Below are positions 1 through 7,451 of a stretch of DNA of 17,096 nt, piece after piece. Location of the stretch: assembly GCA_903876815.1 (NCBI GenBank), contig CAIRBL010000096.1, forward strand, positions 1 to 17,096, given 5' to 3'. The position numbers and the translations under genes were made by a program. The stretch is from an uncultured bacterium. GTDB lineage: Bacteria > Patescibacteriota > Patescibacteriia > UBA1558 > GWA2-36-10. The notes beneath the pieces were generated by a model. It saw nothing but the letters and a program-made list of their open reading frames with translations, ran no database searches and was not told the DNA's origin. The first letter of the stretch is position 1; every line of letters begins with the position of its first letter.

Positions 1-2108
1 AGTTCTTTGATTTTTTTACCAACCGCTTTTCTCAAAACATCAGCCTGACCATAAGTAAAACCAGCCAAGTCTCTAGCGATGTTCATGATTTGCTCTTGGT
101 AAATAGCAATGCCGTAGGTATTTTTTAAAATAGGCTCTAGCTTTGGATGTAAATATGCAACAGTTTTATCACCATTTTTACCAGCGATAAAATCAGGAAT
201 AAATTCCATTGGGCCTGGACGATATAGGGCTACCATAGCGATAATATCTTCTAATTCAGTAGGCTTGAGGCTTTTTAGGTAACGTTTCATGCCACCAGAT
301 TCGAGCTGAAACACACCAGTAGTATCACCAGCTTGCAGTAGTTTAAAAGTTTTTTGGTCATCCAGCGGAAAAGCATCAAGGTCTATCTTTAGGTTTTTGG
401 TTTTAGCAATAATTTTGAGAGCTTGTTCAAGAACAGTGAGATTTTTTAAGCCCAAAAAGTCCATTTTTAATAAACCTAAATCTTCTACTGGGTGTAAAGA
501 ATATTGAGAGATGATGGTCTGATCATCGCCAGCAGCGTATTGCAAAGGCACGTGAGAAGTAAGCTCGTGCTTAGTTATTAAAACACCGCAAGCATGCACT
601 GAGCTATGACGAGCTAAGCCTTCTACTTTTGAGGCCATCTCCAATAATCTTTGAGCCTCTAAGTCTTCTTGGTGTAATTTTTTGAGCTCATCAACAGTTT
701 TTAAGGCTTCAGCTAAAGAAGTAAACATCGGAATCATTTTGGCCACTTGGTCACAATAGCTATAGCTATAACCTAAAACTCGGCCAACGTCTCGTACAGC
801 AGCGCGAGCGGCCATAGTTCCAAAAGTAATTATTTGAGAAACGTGGTCATGGCCGTATTTACTTTCGACATAACGAATAACTTCTTCACGACGAGTATCA
901 GCAAAATCAAGGTCAATATCTGGCATGGAGACTCTTTCGGGGTTCAAAAATCTTTCAAATAAAAGTTCATATTTTAAGGGATCAATATTAGTGATGCCAG
1001 TCAAATAAGCGACCAATGATCCAGCGGCTGAGCCACGTCCTGGACCAACGATAATTTTGTTTTCTTTTGACCAATTGACAAAATCTTGTACAATCAAAAA
1101 ATATGCTGCATAACCAGTTTTACCGATAATTTCTAGTTCATAGTCTAGTCTAGTTTTGACATTTTCAGGGGCAGAGGCGTAGCTAAAATCAAAACGTTTT
1201 TCTAGACCGCTTAAGCATAAATTTCTGAGCTGTTGGTCGGCGGTGATGTTGTCTGGTAACTCGTAATAAGGCAATTGAATAACGCCCAGTTCAATTTCTA
1301 CATTGCAACGGTCAGCTATCATTTGAGTATTAGCTAAAGCCTCTTTGTCTTCAGGAAACAGAGCCAACATTTCATCTTCGGTGAGCATGGCAAAATTTTC
1401 TCCCAAATAACTCATGCGATCACGATCAACTTGTTTGTGTTTGGTTTGGATGCACAATAAAATATCTTGTGCTTGATCATCTTCAGAATTGATATAATGA
1501 ATATCGTTGGTAGCAATCAATTTTAAATTATATTGGGCAGCTAATTTTTTTAAACCAATATTCACCAGGGCTTGTTCTGGTGAATTTAAGTGTTGCATTT
1601 CTAAAAATAAGTTATCTGGCCCAAAAATATCCAAAAGTATTTGCAAATTTTTTTCTGCTTGTTGTTTTTGTCCAGCTTTAAGATGACGAGCAATTGGCCC
1701 ATTGAGACAGGCAGTAGAAGCAATAATGCCGCTGCTATATTTTTTGAGGGTCTCCCAATCAATGCGTGGTTTATAATAAAATCCTTCTAAGTGGGCGATA
1801 GAGGTAAGTTTGAGTAAATTTTTGTAGCCTTCATTATTTTCAGCCAGTAATATTAAATGATATGGTTTTTCTTTAGAGTTTCTGTCTGATAAAGCATTGG
1901 GGGCAATATAGGCTTCCACGCCAATAATTGGTTTGATGCCTGCTTTTTTAGCTTTTTGATAAAATTCTATAATACCTGACATGACACCATGATCGGTCAG
2001 CGCCAAAGCAGTCATATTTTTATTTTTGGCAGCATTAACCAAGTGGTCAACTGTAGCTAAACCATCAAGCAAACTATAGTGTGAGTGAGTATGCAGGTGA
2101 ACAAACAT
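1..2108 (-). CDS. dnaE: DNA polymerase III subunit alpha, N-terminal 702 residues (3' end outside window)
   Basis: Replicative DNA polymerase of the C family. The frame is open from ATG at 2108 to the left edge, so the product is partial: 702 codons are present and the C-terminal part (rest of the fingers, clamp-binding and OB regions) is missing. Visible motifs in order: an HLHTHS metal-binding motif at residues 4-9 that opens the PHP domain; GPGRGSAAGS at 355-364; the catalytic PDIDLDF motif with Asp397 and Asp399; the SSVHACGV segment; and the third catalytic aspartate, Asp550, in KMDFLGL. The spacing matches DnaE1-type polymerases. No Shine-Dalgarno precedes the ATG, which follows an A-rich stretch. 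It lies 65 bases downstream of a small membrane-protein gene on the same strand. The retained His pairs suggest an intact PHP metal site, as in many bacteria other than enterics, but I did not check every ligand. Confidence 0.97.
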   Translation of the reverse strand, partial: MFVHLHTHSHYSLLDGLATVDHLVNAAKNKNMTALALTDHGVMSGIIEFYQKAKKAGIKPIIGVEAYIAPNALSDRNSKEKPYHLILLAENNEGYKNLLKLTSIAHLEGFYYKPRIDWETLKKYSSGIIASTACLNGPIARHLKAGQKQQAEKNLQILLDIFGPDNLFLEMQHLNSPEQALVNIGLKKLAAQYNLKLIATNDIHYINSEDDQAQDILLCIQTKHKQVDRDRMSYLGENFAMLTEDEMLALFPEDKEALANTQMIADRCNVEIELGVIQLPYYELPDNITADQQLRNLCLSGLEKRFDFSYASAPENVKTRLDYELEIIGKTGYAAYFLIVQDFVNWSKENKIIVGPGRGSAAGSLVAYLTGITNIDPLKYELLFERFLNPERVSMPDIDLDFADTRREEVIRYVESKYGHDHVSQIITFGTMAARAAVRDVGRVLGYSYSYCDQVAKMIPMFTSLAEALKTVDELKKLHQEDLEAQRLLEMASKVEGLARHSSVHACGVLITKHELTSHVPLQYAAGDDQTIISQYSLHPVEDLGLLKMDFLGLKNLTVLEQALKIIAKTKNLKIDLDAFPLDDQKTFKLLQAGDTTGVFQLESGGMKRYLKSLKPTELEDIIAMVALYRPGPMEFIPDFIAGKNGDKTVAYLHPKLEPILKNTYGIAIYQEQIMNIARDLAGFTYGQADVLRKAVGKKIKE

Positions 2109-2123
2109 TTTTTTGCTAAATTA

Positions 2124-2164
2124 AAAAACCCGCCAGTGTAGGAATATTTTAGATAGGGGTTTTT
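2124..2164 (-). terminator. Stem-loop between the small membrane-protein gene and dnaE, possible terminator
   Basis: On the minus strand an A-rich arm ending in CCC (2157-2164) pairs with GGG followed by a T run (2124-2131), an 8-bp stem with a long loop of about 25 nt. It begins about 10 bases after the stop codon of the upstream gene and ends in T-rich sequence, as intrinsic terminators do. The loop is unusually long, and dnaE starts only 16 bases after it, so it could instead be an intercistronic or attenuating structure. Confidence 0.4.
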
Positions 2165-2173
2165 ATTTTTGTT

Positions 2174-2476
2174 TTAATTAGACTCGGTGTTTTTGCGTTT
2201 TGTTTTTGTTGCTTTTTTTTCTTTGATCATTTCAATGATTTGTTGTCCGCTTTTGAGTAAGATTGCCAAGTAAGCGCCAGCGGAGCTAGTTTTTTCTTTG
2301 ACTTTATTTGCTAGGTTTGTGATTGCTTCGGCAGCCCGATTGAAACCACTCATCATTTGATTTATGTGTTGCAATGTCTTACCCATTTGATAAAAGATCC
2401 AAGAAAGCCAAATGGCTACTAAAAATACAGATACGCCTAAAAGTAAATTTAAAATGTCTTTTGAAGTTTCAAACAT
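2174..2476 (-). CDS. Small single-pass membrane protein with helical, Lys-rich tail (unknown function)
   Basis: A 100-residue product from ATG at 2476 (MFETSKDIL...). The frame is open 22 codons further upstream, but a good extended -10 promoter (2499-2507) lies inside that extension, so the internal ATG is preferred. Residues 8-30 form one hydrophobic transmembrane segment. It is followed by a long polar helix-prone stretch (about 31-85) and a Lys/Thr-rich C-terminus. This is the architecture of DUF948/YtxH-type small membrane proteins, but I recognise no diagnostic motif and assign no function. It is immediately upstream of dnaE on the same strand, with a possible terminator between, so co-function with replication is not implied. 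The predicted 5' leader is only about 16 nt and has no Shine-Dalgarno. Confidence 0.75.
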   Translation of the reverse strand: MFETSKDILNLLLGVSVFLVAIWLSWIFYQMGKTLQHINQMMSGFNRAAEAITNLANKVKEKTSSAGAYLAILLKSGQQIIEMIKEKKATKTKRKNTESN

Positions 2477-2498
2477 ATTTTTATTTTTTATTATCTGT

Positions 2499-2507
2499 AT
2501 TATAACA
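2499..2507 (-). promoter_or_regulatory. Extended -10 promoter for the small membrane-protein gene
   Basis: Reading the minus strand, TGT is directly followed by a perfect TATAAT (hexamer at 2499-2504). No convincing -35 box is seen 16-18 bases upstream, consistent with an extended -10 promoter. The predicted start is near 2492, giving a leader of about 16 nt to the ATG at 2476. Confidence 0.55.
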
Positions 2508-2583
2508 CAAAGATTTTTTTTGGAAAAGAAAAGACGCCTCAAAGATTGGTACTTATATTGGCGCCGAGAGGCAAGTGCGATGT

Positions 2584-2757
2584 CTATGATTTACCGCGAT
2601 AATACGCAGCGAGCAAATGGTTATTGTTTTGAAGGCAATTGATTAATACACGGCGATCATGGTGATCAGTGCACTCTCTGAGCTCCTTCATGAGCTGTTT
2701 GTTACTTTGCTCTAGACGTTGTACTTCCTGGATTCAGGTTGGTTTTTGGTACTGCAT
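2584..2757 (-). pseudogene. Small reading frame of 57 codons interrupted by UGA at codon 8
   Basis: An ATG at 2757 is preceded by AAAAGGAGG (2765-2773) at 7-base spacing, the best Shine-Dalgarno in the window. The frame reads MQYQKPT, then TGA (2734-2736), then 49 further codons without a stop, to TAG at 2584-2586. The downstream part (IQEVQRLEQSNKQLMKELRE...) is charged, Glu/Gln-rich and coiled-coil-like, and ends in HLLAAYYRGKS. A hand count gives about 43% G+C, with CTC and CGC codons that neighbours rarely use. I do not recognise the product. Options: a gene broken by a TGG-to-TGA or GGA-to-TGA change; DNA from a source that reads UGA as Gly or Trp; UGA readthrough; a 7-codon leader peptide; or chance. 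An ATG at codon 23 could start a 35-residue remnant, but it has no Shine-Dalgarno. Confidence 0.45.
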
Positions 2758-2781
2758 ACACAGTCCTCCTTTTAATTTGGA

Positions 2782-2811
2782 TTTTTAGTATATATGAAAA
2801 AGATCAGTCAA
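2782..2811 (-). promoter_or_regulatory. Possible promoter for the interrupted small frame
   Basis: On the minus strand TTGACT (2806-2811) is followed 18 bases later by TAAAAA (2782-2787) within an A+T-rich run that also contains TATACT in another register. Transcription from here would start near 2775 and give a leader of about 18 nt carrying the AAAAGGAGG ribosome-binding site of the frame at 2757. Confidence 0.35.
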
Positions 2812-2887
2812 AGATATTAATAACCCATTTTTTCTTTTTAGTCAATAGCTGTCTTTAGCTAGGCTAGCAGAATTATTAGCTTTAGGT

Positions 2888-2893
2888 TATAAT
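2888..2893 (+). promoter_or_regulatory. -10 box giving an apparently leaderless transcript for the gene at 2900
   Basis: A perfect TATAAT (2888-2893) sits six bases before the ATG at 2900, so the normal transcription start falls on or next to the first base of the start codon. No -35 box is obvious. No Shine-Dalgarno is possible for such a transcript. Confidence 0.55.
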
Positions 2894-2899
2894 ATATTT

Positions 2900-3775
2900 A
2901 TGATGGAAGATAATTTACTTAGCGATAAAGATTTAGACAGGGGCTATTGGTGGCTGACTCATAAAGCTTTGATTATTAAAATGAGTTGGTTTTTTGGTAT
3001 TTTGTTGGTGGTTTTACTTTATGTTTTTTTATTAACCAAATTTACTACTTTAATTAATGGTGCGGGTTTAAATCAATGGGCGCAAAATATTCAACAGCAT
3101 TTTGATTGGCAAACATACCATCAACAAAGAAAGCCTCAGACAGTTGTTATTAGTTCAGCTCAAGTTTTGCCGGTTGCTGGTAGGCTTTATAATTTAGTGG
3201 CTGTTGTCAAAAATCCCAATGCTGATTGGGCGCTGAGTCAATTGTCTTATCGTTTTGTTGTGAATGGTGAAGCGCAAGAAGAACAAACAACTTTTTTAAA
3301 TCCAGGGCAAGAAAAATATTTATTAAAATTAGGTTTTTCTTTTCAAGGTGTAATTAAAACAGTTGATGTGCAGATAGTGGATATTGCTTGGCGTCGTTTT
3401 GAAGAAGATACAATAGTTTTGGATTGGCAAGTAGATAATATAAAATATCAGGGCCCTAGTGTGATTACAGTAGATAAAGACAGAGTAGATGTGCCAGCAC
3501 GAGCTACTTGGCAAGCGCAAAATTTATCTTTGTATAATCTTTGGCAGACCAACTGGCAGGTAGCTTTGTACAATTTTGATCGTTTGGTGGCTGTCAGTCA
3601 AATACAAGTAGAAAATTGGGAGGCTTTGGGCAAAAAAGATTTAGAAGCAGTCTGGCTCAATGATTTGTCTAATGTCACTAAAGTAGAAGTTAAGCCGGAT
3701 GTGAATTGGCTTGATACTACAAATTTAAAAATAGACACTAGCGCGCCGGTAGAGGATGATCGTTTTTCTTTATGA
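2900..3775 (+). CDS. Membrane-anchored protein of unknown function, overlapping rodA
   Basis: A 291-residue protein with a cytoplasmic N-terminus of about 28 residues, one transmembrane segment (about 29-47), and a soluble, beta-rich external part of about 240 residues. The external part holds alternating hydrophobic and polar strands and many Trp residues. No catalytic motif is evident and I do not recognise a named family. Its TGA stop overlaps the ATG of rodA by four bases (ATGA), a strong sign of translational coupling. It may therefore act with the RodA cell-wall elongation machinery, but that is inference from context only. The start is supported by a TATAAT six bases upstream, which implies a leaderless mRNA; a second ATG follows immediately (2903). 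Confidence 0.85.
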   Translation: MMEDNLLSDKDLDRGYWWLTHKALIIKMSWFFGILLVVLLYVFLLTKFTTLINGAGLNQWAQNIQQHFDWQTYHQQRKPQTVVISSAQVLPVAGRLYNLVAVVKNPNADWALSQLSYRFVVNGEAQEEQTTFLNPGQEKYLLKLGFSFQGVIKTVDVQIVDIAWRRFEEDTIVLDWQVDNIKYQGPSVITVDKDRVDVPARATWQAQNLSLYNLWQTNWQVALYNFDRLVAVSQIQVENWEALGKKDLEAVWLNDLSNVTKVEVKPDVNWLDTTNLKIDTSAPVEDDRFSL

Positions 3776-4866
3776 GAAATATTTTAGTGAATTGGCGAAA
3801 ATTAGATTGGTTTTTATTTTTGGCTTTAATTATTTTATTGATTTTAAGCTGTAGTATTCTCTATAGCTTAAATTTAAATATAGAGAATAGTGATTTCTTA
3901 GCTTTTAAAAAACAAATTTTCTTTGCTTTGTCTGGCTTAGCCTTATTTTTTTTATTTGCTAAATTAAATTATAGTCTTTGGTCTACTTATGCCAAGCTGA
4001 TTTTTTATGCTTTTATTTTAATTTTATTAGTAGTTTTGGTTTTTGGTACCTCTGTCAAAGGCACGACTGGTTGGTTGAGAATTGGTGGACTTGGTCTTCA
4101 GCCAGTGGAGTTTGCTAAAATTGCTTTGATTATTTTTTTGGCACGTTATTTTTCTCATAACGCCCAAGAATTTAAATTATTTAGACACATATTTTTTTCT
4201 GGTTTGGCGACTTTTGTTTTTGTGGCCCTAGTGATGTTGCAGCCAGATTTAGGTTCAGCTTTGGTTTTGTTGGGCACTTGGGTAATCATGTTATTGTTCA
4301 CAGGAATTCAAAAAAAACATTTTTGGTGGTTAAGCGGATCATTTTTAGCTGTAGTGACGGTTGCTTGGTTTTGGCTTTTAAGGCCCTATCAGAAAGCTAG
4401 AGTTTTGACTTTTATTAATCCTAGCCTTGATCCGATGGGCGATGGTTACAATGTTATTCAGTCCATGATAGCGGTCGGGTCTGGTCAGTTTATGGGGCGC
4501 GGTTTGGCTTTGGGTTCGCAAAGTAATTTGCACTTTTTGCCAGAGCCTGGCACAGACTTTATTTTTGCGGTTATTGCTGAAAATCTGGGGTTTTTGGGGG
4601 TGACTTTGGTTTTGGCTTTGTTTGCTTTTATTTTTTATCGTTTATTATTGATTATGCGTAAGAGTCAAGATAATTTTGCCTCTTATTTGATTTTAGGGAT
4701 GGTAGCTATGCTTTTGGTGCAATTATTTATTAATATTGGTATGAATATGGGTATTTCTCCTGTGACTGGTATTCCTTTGCCTTTACTTTCAGCTGGTGGT
4801 AGTTCTATTTGGGCTATTATGATTGCCCTAGGTATTGCCGAGAGTGTTAAGATGAGAAATAGTTGA
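3772..4866 (+). CDS. rodA: SEDS peptidoglycan glycosyltransferase RodA
   Basis: Membrane glycosyltransferase of the SEDS family that polymerises lipid II glycan strands during cell elongation, normally with a class B penicillin-binding protein. The 364-residue product is strongly hydrophobic with about ten membrane segments. Family motifs are present: QPDLGSALV in the middle; the large loop with RPYQKARV and DPMGDGYNVIQSMIAVGSG; LHFLPEPGTDFIFAVIAE with Asp262, which aligns with the catalytic aspartate of the family; and GISPVTGIPLPLLSAGGSS near the C-terminus. The NLHFLPE/TDFIFAV wording favours RodA over FtsW. The start overlaps the upstream membrane-protein gene (ATGA), so the two are probably co-translated. 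No PBP2 gene is in the window. The TGA stop lies within the -35 box of the rplY promoter. Confidence 0.95.
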   Translation: MRNILVNWRKLDWFLFLALIILLILSCSILYSLNLNIENSDFLAFKKQIFFALSGLALFFLFAKLNYSLWSTYAKLIFYAFILILLVVLVFGTSVKGTTGWLRIGGLGLQPVEFAKIALIIFLARYFSHNAQEFKLFRHIFFSGLATFVFVALVMLQPDLGSALVLLGTWVIMLLFTGIQKKHFWWLSGSFLAVVTVAWFWLLRPYQKARVLTFINPSLDPMGDGYNVIQSMIAVGSGQFMGRGLALGSQSNLHFLPEPGTDFIFAVIAENLGFLGVTLVLALFAFIFYRLLLIMRKSQDNFASYLILGMVAMLLVQLFINIGMNMGISPVTGIPLPLLSAGGSSIWAIMIALGIAESVKMRNS

Positions 4867-4891
4867 CTTTATTTTTTGTTTATGCTTAAAT
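4863..4891 (+). promoter_or_regulatory. Promoter of rplY, -35 overlapping the rodA stop codon
   Basis: TTGACT (4863-4868) contains the TGA stop of rodA. After a 17-base spacer ending in TGC comes TTAAAT (4886-4891), an extended -10. The predicted start is near 4898, about 42 nt before the rplY ATG. Confidence 0.55.
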
Positions 4892-4939
4892 ATAGCCACT
4901 TTAAGTTTATCTAAGAAGTTATTAAATTCTAAAAATCTT

Positions 4940-5578
4940 ATGTCTTTTGTATTAGAAGCTCAAACTCGTTTGATGGGCAAAGGCAGTGTATTGACCGAAT
5001 TAAGAGGGAACGGTCGTGTGCCTGCTGTTATTTATGGTTTTGCCAATGACACACAAGCCATTTCCGTTGAGTATAATGCTTTATTAAAAGTTTTAAAGGA
5101 AGCTGGCACTAGTCATTTGGTAAATATTAAATTTGACGGTCAAGACAAACAAGTGATTGTGAAATCTTTTGACCAAGATCCAATGACTGATAAAGTTATT
5201 CATGTTGATTTTATGTTAGCCAATCCAGAAAGACAGTTGACCACTATTGTGCCTTTGGTTTTTGTTGGCGTTTCTAAAGTTGTGAAAGAACAGGGCGCTA
5301 AGCTAGAAATTAAAAATCAGCAAGTGACTGTCAAATGTTTACCAGTTGATTTACCAGCTAAATTAGAAATAGATTTGGCCACTTTAAATACTCTTGGACA
5401 AACTATTTTAATCAAAGATATTCCAGTTTCAGATAAAGTAAGTATTTTAAATAATGCTACTGATCCAGTGATATCAGTTAAAATGCCTAAAAAAGCTAGA
5501 GGTGAAGCAGCGGTTGCAGCTACTGCAGCTGAGGCTGCTCCGGCAGCTAAGCCAGAAGCAAAAGCAAATAAGAAATAA
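4940..5578 (+). CDS. rplY: 50S ribosomal protein L25 (Ctc/TL5 type)
   Basis: 5S rRNA-binding protein of the large ribosomal subunit. The 212-residue length is that of the two-domain Ctc/TL5 form. The N-terminal domain (about 1-92) carries the typical LRGNGRVPAVIYG segment, followed by SFDQDPMTDKVIHVDF. The C-terminal beta domain (about 93-180) contains the IPLVFVGVSK-like stretch and DLPAKLEIDL. A low-complexity Ala/Lys/Glu tail (about 183-212) ends in KANKK. No Shine-Dalgarno is seen before the ATG. Its own promoter overlaps the end of rodA, and the DUF3048 gene follows after 16 bases, so those two are probably co-transcribed. Confidence 0.95.
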   Translation: MSFVLEAQTRLMGKGSVLTELRGNGRVPAVIYGFANDTQAISVEYNALLKVLKEAGTSHLVNIKFDGQDKQVIVKSFDQDPMTDKVIHVDFMLANPERQLTTIVPLVFVGVSKVVKEQGAKLEIKNQQVTVKCLPVDLPAKLEIDLATLNTLGQTILIKDIPVSDKVSILNNATDPVISVKMPKKARGEAAVAATAAEAAPAAKPEAKANKK

Positions 5579-5594
5579 TTTTTCTTTATTGCCC

Positions 5595-6626
5595 ATGCTC
5601 GATTTATTTAAAAAAAATTTATTTATAATAGCTGCCATTTTTGTGGCAGTTATTTTAATTGTTTTAGGTGTAAGGAATTTTTATCAAGCTGATAGAGGGG
5701 CAGATGAAAGAGGATTAGAGTCTAGTCAAGAGGACCAAAAAACTATCTGGCGACATCCTTTGAGTGGTCAAGCGATGGCATCAGAGAATTTTGATTTTTT
5801 TCCCGTCAGTATCATGATTGATAATGGCTATGATATTCCTTATAGTGCTGGTTTAGATAAAGCGCACATTGTTTATGAAGCTATAACAGAAAGCAATATC
5901 ACGAGACTTTTGGCTATTTTTGATAGTAATACACAAACAGAAAAGATTGGCCCAGTCAGATCAGCTCGTAATTATTTTATGGATTGGGCCCAAGAGTATG
6001 GCGGAGTTTACCTGCATGTTGGCGGCAGCCCTCAAGCTTTGAGTGTTATTAAAGATTATGATTTTTTGAATGTAGACCAAATTGGTGTGGGAGAGATTTA
6101 TTTTTGGCGTGATGAAAATTTAGATGCGCCACACAATGTTTTTACAGCAGCCAATAAAATTGCCCGCTTAAAAGAATGGAAGCAAATCGCCACTACAACA
6201 GCTGATTTTTTGGTTTGGCATTTTGTCGATATCAAAGAAGATATTGGCACTGATGTGTCAAATTTTACAGTTGATTTTTCAAGCGATAATTATCAAGTGG
6301 ATTGGAAATTTAGTCCAAGCCTCAAAGTTTATCAACGTTGGCGTAATCAAGAAAAACAAATTGCTGATAACGGCGAACAGTTGAAAGCTGATAATATCAT
6401 TATTCAGGTGGCGCCCAGTACTTTGATTGACGCTGAAAGACGTAGTATTGATACTCAAGCTGGTGGAGAAGTAGTGATTTATAATCGCTTTGGTAAAAAC
6501 AAAGGCACCTGGAAAAAGACTGATAATCGTACGCAATTTTTTAAGACTGATAATCAAGAGATGGATTTGGTACCCGGTCAAACTTGGGTAGAAATAGTAG
6601 ATAGTTTAGAGCAAATAAAAGAATAA
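5595..6626 (+). CDS. DUF3048 (YerB-like) membrane-anchored extracytoplasmic protein
   Basis: A 343-residue protein starting at ATG 5595, 16 bases after the rplY stop. The open frame extends back into rplY, but only this start gives a proper N-terminus: a short charged leader and a transmembrane anchor at about residues 9-26. The body matches DUF3048 as in Bacillus YerB: SIMIDN (about 71-76), an SGLxxA-like segment followed by IVYEAITESNITRLLAIF, GPVRSAR (119-125), HVGGSPQA (141-148) and PHNVFT (179-184). A C-terminal domain carries the VAPSTLIDAERRSID-like stretch and PGQTW near the end. There is no lipobox Cys, so unlike YerB it is anchored by a helix. The molecular function of the family is not established to my knowledge. 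It is expected outside the membrane. Confidence 0.88.
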   Translation: MLDLFKKNLFIIAAIFVAVILIVLGVRNFYQADRGADERGLESSQEDQKTIWRHPLSGQAMASENFDFFPVSIMIDNGYDIPYSAGLDKAHIVYEAITESNITRLLAIFDSNTQTEKIGPVRSARNYFMDWAQEYGGVYLHVGGSPQALSVIKDYDFLNVDQIGVGEIYFWRDENLDAPHNVFTAANKIARLKEWKQIATTTADFLVWHFVDIKEDIGTDVSNFTVDFSSDNYQVDWKFSPSLKVYQRWRNQEKQIADNGEQLKADNIIIQVAPSTLIDAERRSIDTQAGGEVVIYNRFGKNKGTWKKTDNRTQFFKTDNQEMDLVPGQTWVEIVDSLEQIKE

Positions 6627-6651
6627 AAAACAGCCCTAGTGGCTGATTTTT
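6625..6651. terminator. Bidirectional terminator between the DUF3048 gene and prmC
   Basis: The CAGCC/GGCTG stem (6631-6645, loop CTAGT) is flanked by an A run on the left and a T run on the right, so it can stop transcripts arriving from either side. The two genes converge here. The TAG stop of prmC lies inside the hairpin (6636-6638). Confidence 0.6.
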
Positions 6652-7451
6652 ATTAAACGATTTTGTTGATTTAAATCTTTGATAATTTCTATTTTACTGT
6701 TTGGTAAATATTTTTTGGCTAAAGTTTGTAAATCTTTGTTTTGTTGTGGATCCATTTCTAGTAATAAACAAAAATGGTCGTTTAAATAATTTTGTACTTG
6801 TTGTAAAAATTTTTCATAATGTCGCAAGCCATCTTTGCCGGAAACTAAAGAATTTTTTGGTTCATGTTTTATGCTTGGTTCAAGCATTTGCTCTTTGGTG
6901 AGATAGGGCAGATTGGCTATTATTAAAGCAAATTTTTGTCTGGGTATTTTAGTAAATAAGTTAGAGCTTAAAAATTTTATTTTTGTTTTATGAGTTCTAG
7001 CATTTTTTTTAGCTACTTTTAAAGCATCTTTGGAAATATCGGTAGCCAAATAATTTTGGTTTTTATTATTTTTGGCAACTGAGATTATCAAACAGCCAGA
7101 GCCAGTACCTATGTCCAAAACATTTAGATTTTTTTTATTGGCCAAATAATTTAAAGCTTGTGTTACTAATATTTCGCTATCTGGTCGGGGAACAAGGGTG
7201 TGTTTATTGACAAAAAAATTGAGATTATAAAACTCTTTGTTTTTTTGTAAATAAGCTAAAGGCCAATTATTTAATCTTTTTTGATATAGTTTGACAAATT
7301 TTTTTTGGCAAGAAATGGGTATGATTTTTTCTGGGTATTTGTATAAATAATTTAAGTTTTTGTGTAGCGCCAAAGCCAAAAGATGATCAATTTCACTTTG
7401 ACCAAGTTGTTTGAGCTGGTAAAAATTTTTTAGATATTGCAAAATCTGCAT
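6636..7451 (-). CDS. prmC: Release factor glutamine methyltransferase PrmC (HemK)
   Basis: S-adenosylmethionine-dependent methyltransferase that methylates the glutamine of the GGQ motif in class I release factors. The 271-residue product has the N-terminal helical bundle typical of PrmC, then PRPDSE (about 88-93), the SAM-binding motif LDIGTGSG (GTGSG at 115-119), and an NLPY motif (180-183) in place of the usual NPPY. The Pro-to-Leu change is at a position that tolerates variation in the family, and the Asn, Pro and Tyr that bind the substrate glutamine are kept. It starts directly after the TAA of prfA with no intervening base, so enzyme and substrate are encoded in one operon. The stop codon lies inside a shared convergent terminator. 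Confidence 0.95.
   Translation of the reverse strand: MQILQYLKNFYQLKQLGQSEIDHLLALALHKNLNYLYKYPEKIIPISCQKKFVKLYQKRLNNWPLAYLQKNKEFYNLNFFVNKHTLVPRPDSEILVTQALNYLANKKNLNVLDIGTGSGCLIISVAKNNKNQNYLATDISKDALKVAKKNARTHKTKIKFLSSNLFTKIPRQKFALIIANLPYLTKEQMLEPSIKHEPKNSLVSGKDGLRHYEKFLQQVQNYLNDHFCLLLEMDPQQNKDLQTLAKKYLPNSKIEIIKDLNQQNRLIKISH

Larger units (their letters stand above)
2543..2899. other. Gene-poor gap of 357 bases holding one interrupted small frame
   Basis: No intact gene is supported here. The stretch from about 2530 to 2770 is less A+T-rich than its surroundings and uses CTC and CGC codons in its minus-strand frame, unlike its neighbours. It holds the UGA-interrupted frame at 2584-2757 with its ribosome-binding site, a GATCA/TGATC inverted repeat near 2655, an AGCTC/GAGCT inverted repeat near 2680-2697, and a GCCTC/GAGGC pair near 2539-2572 followed on the minus strand by a T-rich tail (weak terminator candidate, long loop). 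The right part, 2775-2887, is A+T-rich promoter DNA for the plus-strand gene at 2900. Confidence 0.5.

Noticed and set aside
2412..2642. Plus-strand open frame of 76 codons opposite the small membrane-protein gene
   Set aside because: It overlaps the better-supported minus-strand gene and its promoter, has no promoter or ribosome-binding site of its own, and its text is low-complexity.
2734..2736. Genome-wide recoding of UGA (Gly or Trp)
   Set aside because: Intact genes at 2900 and 3772 end with UGA at conserved lengths or overlaps, and no other intact gene contains an internal UGA.
2531..2780. Structured non-coding RNA gene in the less A+T-rich gap
   Set aside because: Only short unrelated inverted repeats are seen and none of the known housekeeping RNA signatures; the interrupted frame with a strong ribosome-binding site explains the base composition better, though an RNA is not excluded.
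5502..5594. Upstream in-frame start for the DUF3048 protein inside rplY
   Set aside because: The extension is an out-of-frame copy of the Ala/Lys tail of L25 (QLLQLRLLRQLSQKQKQ) and would bury the transmembrane anchor; ATG 5595 gives a normal N-terminus.
6636..7451. Loss of PrmC activity because of NLPY instead of NPPY
   Set aside because: The Asn, second Pro and Tyr that contact the substrate are kept and this variant occurs in the family; prfA is adjacent.
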